A DNA stretch of 64,000 nt from Flavobacteriaceae bacterium UBA3611 (GTDB taxonomy: Bacteria; Bacteroidota; Bacteroidia; Flavobacteriales; Flavobacteriaceae): contig DFLU01000012.1 of NCBI GenBank assembly GCA_002375495.1, forward strand, positions 500,269 through 564,268, written 5' to 3'. Each line of letters opens with the position of its first letter. Positions within the stretch are counted from its first letter, which is position 1. Both the position numbers and the translations under genes were made by a program. Under the pieces are notes generated by a model. It was not told where the DNA came from. It ran no database searches and was given only the letters and a program-made list of their open reading frames with translations. Positions 15,715 through 21,355 of the stretch are shown one piece after another.

Positions 15715-16017
15715 ATGATGACTGAAGTTGCAGAAAACCTAAAAAAAAGTAACGCGCCCGTTGTGAAGGAAATTTACAATGAAAACGGAACAAAAATTCT
15801 CGCTATTGGCTTGGGTCGGGGAGTAACACTGGCCGAGCACGTCGCTACTTGTAAAGCGAAGTTATTGGTCGTTCAAGGTGAAATCGATTTTAATACCGCC
15901 ACCGAGAGTAAGCGGTTTGCATGTTATGAAAGTTACAACATCCCTATGGATGTAAAGCACAGTGTAGTAGCATGGGACGATGCGATATTTTTACTGTTTT
16001 TAAACGAAAATGAATGA
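15715..16017 (+). CDS. small cupin-fold protein paired with truncated globin
   Basis: This 100-residue single-domain protein has a cupin-like pattern of beta-strands and potential metal ligands. A histidine lies in GVTLAEHVAT (first cupin motif) and another in MDVKHSVVA (second motif). The start may be ATG 15715 or 15718. Its stop overlaps the globin start by 4 nt, so the two are translationally coupled. In respiratory clusters such cupins often accompany group III globins. A function in NO or oxygen chemistry is inferred, with no catalytic proof. Confidence 0.75.
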   Translation: MMTEVAENLKKSNAPVVKEIYNENGTKILAIGLGRGVTLAEHVATCKAKLLVVQGEIDFNTATESKRFACYESYNIPMDVKHSVVAWDDAIFLLFLNENE

Positions 16018-16394
16018 ACGACATCCAGAACAGAACCGATATAGAACTACTTGTAAACAGCTTCTATGAAAAGGTGAGAGAAGATAAAACCATAGGCTAC
16101 ATTTTTACAGAAGTGGCTGCGGTGAATTGGGATTCCCACCTACCAAAAATGTATCAGTTCTGGGAAACCGTATTGCTTGGGAAGATGAGTTTTAAGGGCA
16201 ATCCCATGGAGACGCACATACAACTGAGCAAGAAAACTGAAATGGAACAAAAACATTTTGATAGCTGGTTGGGCATGTGGTGCGAAACTATAGACGAACA
16301 TTTTAAGGGCGAAATCGCAGAAGACGCTAAAAAGCGCGGACACAACATCGCAGGCTTAATGCTTTATAAAATTGGAAACATACAGAAAGCTTAA
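16014..16394 (+). CDS. group III truncated haemoglobin
   Basis: This 126-residue protein has the trHbIII pattern. It contains LVNSFYEKVREDKTIGYIF in the B/C helices, WETVLLG, the proximal-region NPMETHIQLSKKTEMEQKHFDSWL segment, and a C-terminal helix. The histidine in KHFDSWL or in METHIQL would be the haem ligand region; by family alignment the F8 histidine is the one in METHIQL, but I cannot confirm this without an alignment. Such globins are linked to NO detoxification or oxygen delivery under microaerobiosis. It lies between ccoP/cupin and ccoG. Confidence 0.88.
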   Translation: MNDIQNRTDIELLVNSFYEKVREDKTIGYIFTEVAAVNWDSHLPKMYQFWETVLLGKMSFKGNPMETHIQLSKKTEMEQKHFDSWLGMWCETIDEHFKGEIAEDAKKRGHNIAGLMLYKIGNIQKA

Positions 16395-16437
16395 GTCGAA
16401 ACAGTTTGTATAAACCTAAACAGTTGCAGCATTTATA

Positions 16438-17859
16438 ATGGCAGAACAAGGGAAAGATAATTTTAGGGATACCATCGGGACGCTCAACGAAGAGGGAAAA
16501 CGCGCATGGGTATTTCCAAAAAAGCCAGTAGGAAAATGGTACGAATACCGTAAATATGTAAGCTACGTATTGTTGGTGTTCTTGTTTGCCGCTCCTTTTG
16601 TGAAGATAAATGGCCATCAGTTTTTGCTGTTTAATGTACTGGAACGTCGGTTCAATATTTTCGGGTTTCCATTCTGGCCGCAAGACTTTTACATTTTTGT
16701 GATCATGATGCTCACCGGAATTGTGTTTGTCATTTTGTTCACCGTAGCATTTGGTCGATTGTTTTGTGGTTGGGTTTGCCCACAGACCATTTTTATGGAA
16801 ATGGTATTTAGGCGAATTGAATACTGGATTGACGGAGATCGCGGGAAACAAATACGCTTGGCAAAAATGCCATGGAACCGTGAAAAAATTCTGAAACGTT
16901 CTTTGAAGTGGTTTGTGTTTTTTGTGATTTCTTTTTTAATCGCAAATGTCTTCTTGGCATACCTTATCGGTAGCGACCGGTTGATACGCTATATTACAGA
17001 TGGCCCCATGGCACATCTTAGCACCCTTATCTCGTTAATTATTTTTACTGGGGTTTTCTACTTTGTGTTTGCATGGTTTCGGGAACAGGTATGCATCATC
17101 GTGTGCCCGTACGGAAGACTACAAGGTGTATTATTAGACAATAAATCTGTTGTGGTAGCCTATGATCACAAACGTGGTGAAAAAGAGGAAGGGCGTGCCA
17201 AGTTTAAGAAAAATGAAGACAGGGCAGCCACGGGGAAAGGCGATTGTATCGATTGTTTTCAGTGTGTACATGTCTGCCCTACCGGAATCGACATTAGGAA
17301 CGGGACCCAGCTTGAGTGCGTAAATTGTACGGCTTGTATTGATGCTTGTAACAGTATGATGGAAGCTGTGAATCTTCCAAAGGGATTGATACGCTATGCG
17401 AGCGAAGAAAATATTGAGAAGAAAACAAAATTTGAATTTACCCCCCGCTTAAAGGGATACACCGTGGTACTCGGGATATTAATTTCGGTATTGGTAGGAA
17501 TGCTTTTTCTGCGGAATGATGTAGAAGCCGATATTTTAAGACTTCCAGGACAGTTGTATGAGCGTAAGGGAGAGCACATCATTAGCAATGTCTATACCTA
17601 TAAATTGGTGAATAAAACAAACAATGCTATCGAAGACGTAACCTTTAAATTGCTATCTCATAAAGGAACCATCTCCATTGTGAGCCACGACACATTTACA
17701 GTGCCTGCTGGCGGATTGGCTGAAGGAACTCTTTTTATTGAAGTAAATGCAAGCGCCTTGAGTGGTGATAAAGACAAAGTGGTGATTGGAGTGTTTAGTG
17801 GTGAAGAACAGATTGAAACAACACGAACCGCGTTTTTGGGTCCGCGTAGCTATAAATAA
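16438..17859 (+). CDS. ccoG: cytochrome c oxidase accessory protein CcoG (FixG)
   Basis: This is a 473-residue polyferredoxin-like membrane protein. It has an N-terminal soluble segment and four or five helices, with CGWVCPQTIFMEMVFRR between them. A dicluster ferredoxin domain follows with C270-x2-C273-x2-C276-x3-C280 and C294-x2-C297-x2-C300-x3-C304. Another helix and an Ig-like C-terminal domain complete it. CcoG reduces copper for cbb3 assembly in Proteobacteria. It lies 43 nt after the globin and continues the cco cluster. Confidence 0.94.
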   Translation: MAEQGKDNFRDTIGTLNEEGKRAWVFPKKPVGKWYEYRKYVSYVLLVFLFAAPFVKINGHQFLLFNVLERRFNIFGFPFWPQDFYIFVIMMLTGIVFVILFTVAFGRLFCGWVCPQTIFMEMVFRRIEYWIDGDRGKQIRLAKMPWNREKILKRSLKWFVFFVISFLIANVFLAYLIGSDRLIRYITDGPMAHLSTLISLIIFTGVFYFVFAWFREQVCIIVCPYGRLQGVLLDNKSVVVAYDHKRGEKEEGRAKFKKNEDRAATGKGDCIDCFQCVHVCPTGIDIRNGTQLECVNCTACIDACNSMMEAVNLPKGLIRYASEENIEKKTKFEFTPRLKGYTVVLGILISVLVGMLFLRNDVEADILRLPGQLYERKGEHIISNVYTYKLVNKTNNAIEDVTFKLLSHKGTISIVSHDTFTVPAGGLAEGTLFIEVNASALSGDKDKVVIGVFSGEEQIETTRTAFLGPRSYK

Positions 17860-17870
17860 GCATACGCCTT

Positions 17871-17968
17871 CCGCCCGGGCAGGGATTGCAGTAAAAATCC
17901 TGTTTTGTAGCACTGCAAAACAGATTGAAGCGGAAAGCCCGGCTGCGCGCAATAAAAATTGAGCGCAG
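17871..17968. repeat. GC-rich structured intergenic element between ccoG and ccoH
   Basis: Two nested or adjacent hairpins are visible. An outer CCGGGC (17875-17880)/GCCCGG (17937-17942) pair encloses an 8-bp stem CTGTTTTG (17900-17907)/CAAAACAG (17916-17923). The next hairpin has CTGCGC (17943-17948)/GCGCAG (17963-17968) continued by CAAT/ATTG around an AAAA loop. The block is more GC-rich than its neighbours and lacks a T-tract. I recall similar GGGATTGCAG...AAGCCCG blocks between genes in other flavobacteria, so a dispersed structured repeat is likely. Its function is unknown. Confidence 0.6.
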
Positions 17969-18019
17969 GCCCGCCAAAAATAACAGAAGCAACGAATAAA
18001 AAATTAAAACTAACCCGAG

Positions 18020-18154
18020 ATGAATGAGCAACCAAAAGACGACTGCTGTAAAGGATGCCAAAATGGGCAACCAGGAAAAAACCCGAGTTGCCAGGCAAAG
18101 ATAATGCTGCAAAAAATAGAAGCGAATAGACAGCAGGCCAAAAATGAGGCTTAA
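18020..18154 (+). CDS. candidate small cysteine-rich peptide between ccoG and ccoH
   Basis: This 44-codon frame starts at ATG 18020 and stops at TAA 18154, 31 nt before ccoH. The peptide starts MNEQPKDDCCKGCQNG and later has NPSCQAKIMLQKIEAN, so it carries four cysteines including a CCxGC cluster. A CCNGC motif also occurs in the N-terminal metal domain of CcoI in this window. It has no signal peptide or membrane helix. It fills an otherwise unexplained 326-nt gap in the cco cluster. A copper-binding or thiol role in oxidase assembly is speculative, and the frame itself could be fortuitous. Confidence 0.5.
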   Translation: MNEQPKDDCCKGCQNGQPGKNPSCQAKIMLQKIEANRQQAKNEA

Positions 18155-18185
18155 CTAAAACTACTGCGCAAGCAGACGACGAATT

Positions 18186-18632
18186 ATGAAAATAAATTGG
18201 GGAACAGCACTGGTAATCGGGATGGCTTTATTTATAAGCTTTATTCTCTTTCTAGTGTACCGAATGACCACAGAAAACAATCTTGACCATGATTTGGTAA
18301 CAGAAGGATATTACCAAAAAGAAATGGAACTGCAGGACGATATTTATGCACAACAAAACACGGCGGCTATGAAAACTCAGATTACGGGAATCAAGAACGA
18401 TATGGGCTATTTGCTTCAGTTTCCTGAAGGGTACGACCCGCAAAAAATTAAAGGCTCAGTGTTCCTATACAGGCCGTCTAACAAGCAACTGGATTTTGAA
18501 CTCCCCTTGGAGCTTACCGATCCTAATTTGCTCATACCTGACAACCGCTTGGTAGACGGCCGATGGAACATTACCATCGATTGGGAATACGAAGGCAAGA
18601 AGTACCGCTTTAGAAAGGAAATTACGTATTAA
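18186..18632 (+). CDS. ccoH: FixH/CcoH family cbb3 oxidase assembly protein
   Basis: This 148-residue protein has an N-terminal membrane helix (about residues 7-28) followed by the FixH pattern VTEGYYQKEMELQDDI and a periplasmic beta domain (FELPLELTDPN, VDGRWNITIDWEYEGKKYR). CcoH participates in cbb3 assembly alongside CcoG, CcoI and CcoS. The order G-H-(I)-S is split here because ccoI lies upstream of the structural genes. Confidence 0.9.
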   Translation: MKINWGTALVIGMALFISFILFLVYRMTTENNLDHDLVTEGYYQKEMELQDDIYAQQNTAAMKTQITGIKNDMGYLLQFPEGYDPQKIKGSVFLYRPSNKQLDFELPLELTDPNLLIPDNRLVDGRWNITIDWEYEGKKYRFRKEITY

Positions 18633-18644
18633 ACAAATAGGGTT

Positions 18645-19352
18645 ATGCTTATCACCGCACTCATATTCGGATTACTAGGCAGTTTTCACTGCGTGGGCAT
18701 GTGCGGTCCCATTGCTTTTTTATTGCCGGTAGACCGGAATAATCCAGTAAAACGCGTCTTGCAGATAGCAAGCTATCATGCGGGACGGCTCTTTACCTAT
18801 GCAACCATAGGCTTGTTATTCGGGTTTTTGGGGAGTCGTTTACAGCTATTTGGTATACAGCAACAATTATCGATTGCCATTGGGGTACTTATGATTTTGG
18901 CCATTTTATTGCCAAACCGTATGGTAAGTAAATACTTAGGAACTCAATTTCTGTACAAATGGATAGGAAAATTGAAATCGGCATTAGGAAATGCGTTAAA
19001 AGGAAAATCGATAGACCGCTTTTTTACCATCGGTTTTTTGAATGGGTTATTACCCTGCGGATTAGTCTACATGGCGGTGTTTGGAAGCGTCGCGGCTGGA
19101 GGTGCTTGGGAAGGTAGTTTATATATGGTGTTTTTCGGGTTGGGAACCATCCCGTTAATGACCACGGCTACCTATTTGGGAAACTTCTTAAAAGCAGGAC
19201 TGCGGCAACGCCTTTTAAAAGCCATTCCGGTAGTTGTAGTAATTGTGGGGATGCTTTTTGTGTTGCGTGGCCTGGGGTTGGGGATTCCGTATGTATCTCC
19301 TTCGGAAATGGTCGCTGTTGAAAAAGTATCAGCAACACATTCTTGTCATTAG
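18645..19352 (+). CDS. sulfite exporter TauE/SafE-like (UreH-type) membrane protein of the cco cluster
   Basis: This 235-residue protein has about six transmembrane helices, starting with GLLGSFHCVGMCGPIAFLLP, the signature of the UreH/TauE-like proteins found beside cbb3 genes. The HCVGMCGP stretch puts His, Cys and Met ligands in helix 1, which suits metal (copper or nickel) handling. A second GLLPCGLVYMAVFGS motif mirrors it. It lies 12 nt after ccoH. The annotation sulfite exporter is a family name only; a copper role in oxidase biogenesis is the better inference. Confidence 0.85.
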   Translation: MLITALIFGLLGSFHCVGMCGPIAFLLPVDRNNPVKRVLQIASYHAGRLFTYATIGLLFGFLGSRLQLFGIQQQLSIAIGVLMILAILLPNRMVSKYLGTQFLYKWIGKLKSALGNALKGKSIDRFFTIGFLNGLLPCGLVYMAVFGSVAAGGAWEGSLYMVFFGLGTIPLMTTATYLGNFLKAGLRQRLLKAIPVVVVIVGMLFVLRGLGLGIPYVSPSEMVAVEKVSATHSCH

Positions 19353-19383
19353 CACTTAAATATCAGTATATAAATTAAATCGT

Positions 19384-19545
19384 ATGAAAACACTTTTTTT
19401 ACCTTTAGTAGATTGGGGAATGGGCACCTTTATTATTGGTGTTTTTGCCGTAGTTTGTATCGTTATGGTCGCGGTGGTGTACTCCCTCTCACGAGGCTCG
19501 AAAACCAATAACGATAATAGTAGTGACAACGAGATAGGCAATTAA
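19384..19545 (+). CDS. small single-helix membrane protein after the TauE-like gene
   Basis: This 53-residue frame starts at ATG 19384. It has a hydrophobic helix (about residues 12-34, VDWGMGTFIIGVFAVVCIVMVAVVY in outline) and a polar Ser/Asn/Asp-rich tail. It lies 31 nt after the preceding gene and in the same direction. It ends directly before an inverted repeat. Size and composition resemble the tiny membrane proteins at ends of cco operons, but I do not recognise a family. Confidence 0.6.
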   Translation: MKTLFLPLVDWGMGTFIIGVFAVVCIVMVAVVYSLSRGSKTNNDNSSDNEIGN

Positions 19546-19546
19546 A

Positions 19547-19577
19547 AACCCGTCTGTGTTATACACGCAAACGGGTT
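19547..19577 (-). terminator. terminator shared by hemN and the end of the cco cluster
   Basis: The inverted repeat AACCCGT (19547-19553) / ACGGGTT (19571-19577) is followed by a T-run on the minus strand (the AAAAA stretch at 19544-19548 of the plus strand). It is strongest for the minus-strand hemN transcript. Confidence 0.65.
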
Positions 19578-19602
19578 GGGATTGGTATAACTTGAAGCAA
19601 GG

Positions 19603-20976
19603 TTATACCGTCATTGAAAATAATTTGGTTGTTGGTATTTTTCGCTGTAATCGTAAGTCGAATGGCAAACAAACATTTCGCACAAAAGGTTTTCCAGCTT
19701 CGGTAACCGTAAGCGTATTTTCTGAAATAGTAAGTAAGCCGTCCTGTTGCATTTCTTCTAATTTTGAAAGTACTGCAGGAAGTTCGATAAACTGAGTGCT
19801 TTCAGAATTCCAGGAGGTTTTAAAATGACACATCAAGTTCAATATATGTCTGCGAATGATGAGGTCTTCTTGGTTTAGAATATGGCCGCGCATTACGGGA
19901 AGGGTATCATTTCTTAATAGTTCGTAGTATTCTTTTAAAGTTTTTACGTTTTGTGCAAAGCCATACCAACTATCACCTATTGCCGAAACACCCAAACCGA
20001 TCATAATATCAGTTTTAGAAGGTGTATAGCCCATAAAATTTCGGTGAAGCCGCTGTTCTTGCTGAGCTTTGTACAAATCGTCTGACGGGAGGGCAAAATG
20101 ATCCATTCCTATTTCTACATAGCCAGCTTGGAGTAACAATTCTTTTCCTGTTTCGTACTGTAATCGCTTCAATTCGGGCGATGGAAGATTTTTTTCACTA
20201 TAGCCTCGCTGGCCATTTCCTTTTATCCATGGCACGTGCGCATAGCTGTAAAACGCAATACGGTCTGGCCGCAATTGAATGGTTTTATGTACGGTGGCTA
20301 TAACGTGTTCGTTGGTTTGAAAGGGCAAACCGAAAATAATATCATGCCCCACCGAGGTATACCCAACCGCTCGGGCTTCGTTGGTTGCACGAGCTACGTT
20401 TTCGAATGGTTGTATACGATTGATGGCTTTTTGAACCGCCTCATTGTAATCTTGTACACCATAACAAACACGGGTAAAGCCATTGCGATGCAATTTCTTT
20501 AAATGTTCTTTGGTCGTATTGTTGGGGTGGCCTTCAAAACTGAATTCAGCATCAGCAGCTTTATCGGCCAGGGTGAAGATCCCAATAAGTAATTCCTCTA
20601 AATTTTCCGCAGAGAAAAAAGTCGGCGTGCCACCACCCAAATGCAATTGTTGGATTACAGGCTTTTGACCCAATATTTCGGTATACATCGCCAATTCCTT
20701 TAGCAATGCCATGATGTAAGGGCGCTCTACCAGGTGGTTTTTGGTAATTCGTTTGGTACAACCACAAAAGGTACACATACTTTCACAAAAGGGAAGGTGT
20801 ATGTACAAGCTGACATGGTTGTTTTTAGGGGTGTTGCTCACCGTAAAGTGTTTTTGAATACTCGCTGTCCAACGGTCAATTGAAAAACTGTCGGAATCCC
20901 AATAAGGCACCGTCGGATAGCTAGTATATCGCGGTCCGGGGACATTGTACTTTGAAACTAATGAAAGATGCCCCAT
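19603..20976 (-). CDS. hemN: oxygen-independent coproporphyrinogen III oxidase
   Basis: This 457-residue radical SAM enzyme decarboxylates coproporphyrinogen III without O2 and supplies haem in anaerobic or microaerobic growth. The N-terminal GPRYTSYPTVPYW segment is typical of true HemN. The [4Fe-4S] motif is C64-ESM-C68-TF-C71-G-C73, and LHLGGGTPTF follows. The length matches HemN (about 455), unlike the shorter HemW paralogues. It starts inside the stop codon of the upstream 94-residue membrane protein (TAATG), so the two are translationally coupled. The shared promoter has an Fnr-type box. Confidence 0.95.
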   Translation of the reverse strand: MGHLSLVSKYNVPGPRYTSYPTVPYWDSDSFSIDRWTASIQKHFTVSNTPKNNHVSLYIHLPFCESMCTFCGCTKRITKNHLVERPYIMALLKELAMYTEILGQKPVIQQLHLGGGTPTFFSAENLEELLIGIFTLADKAADAEFSFEGHPNNTTKEHLKKLHRNGFTRVCYGVQDYNEAVQKAINRIQPFENVARATNEARAVGYTSVGHDIIFGLPFQTNEHVIATVHKTIQLRPDRIAFYSYAHVPWIKGNGQRGYSEKNLPSPELKRLQYETGKELLLQAGYVEIGMDHFALPSDDLYKAQQEQRLHRNFMGYTPSKTDIMIGLGVSAIGDSWYGFAQNVKTLKEYYELLRNDTLPVMRGHILNQEDLIIRRHILNLMCHFKTSWNSESTQFIELPAVLSKLEEMQQDGLLTISENTLTVTEAGKPFVRNVCLPFDLRLQRKIPTTKLFSMTV

Positions 20977-21260
20977 TATAAAATAATGCTTATTATAATG
21001 ACCAAGGTGTTTAGAACTACACTTGCTCCTAATAATTTAAAAATTAGTTTAGGATTTTGTAAGGTGAGGATGGCTGCATTGTGCGCACTGCAAATAGCCA
21101 CACAGAGCATAACGATGGCCATTTGTAAAAATCCATTGCCAAATGTGAGGGTTTGCATAATAGCGATTGAGCCCAAGCAAGTGGAAATAATAATGCCCAT
21201 GGTAGAATAGCCCATGATATTTTTAGTGAAGTCTTTTTCTAAGTTTGCTAAGAGTGTCAT
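20976..21260 (-). CDS. small three-helix membrane protein coupled to hemN
   Basis: This 94-residue hydrophobic protein has three membrane segments (about 18-36, 42-62 and 73-94) and a short cytoplasmic N-terminus. Its stop overlaps the hemN start by one base. The promoter 28-35 nt upstream has TAATTTTG at 33-bp spacing from a perfect Fnr-type palindrome. I do not recognise the family. Consistent low-oxygen control and coupling to hemN suggest a role in respiration or haem supply. Confidence 0.75.
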   Translation of the reverse strand: MTLLANLEKDFTKNIMGYSTMGIIISTCLGSIAIMQTLTFGNGFLQMAIVMLCVAICSAHNAAILTLQNPKLIFKLLGASVVLNTLVIIISIIL

Positions 21261-21287
21261 ACCTGTAATTTTTAATTAATGATAGGA

Positions 21288-21295
21288 CAAAATTA
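21288..21295 (-). promoter_or_regulatory. -7 element of the membrane protein-hemN operon
   Basis: The minus strand reads TAATTTTG, identical to the nos operon -7 element. Its centre is 33 bp from the Fnr-type site at 21319-21330. Confidence 0.7.
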
Positions 21296-21318
21296 GGCAG
21301 CAAGAACCTCTTATTTTA

Positions 21319-21330
21319 TGACTTTTGTCA
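21319..21330. promoter_or_regulatory. Fnr-type palindrome upstream of the hemN operon
   Basis: TGACTTTTGTCA is a perfect TGAC-N4-GTCA palindrome with the same core as the nos site. It lies between the hemN operon promoter and the 3' end of the TonB receptor gene. Confidence 0.75.
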
Positions 21331-21355
21331 GTCTAACCGGTGTGGTTCATAAAAA

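Noticed and set aside
16327..16851. 174-residue minus-strand frame opposite ccoG
   Set aside because: It lies fully antisense to the well-supported globin and ccoG genes and shows no domain or signal.
17653..18112. Three minus-strand frames across the end of ccoG and the ccoG-ccoH gap
   Set aside because: They overlap ccoG and the structured element, are mutually overlapping and have no recognisable protein features.
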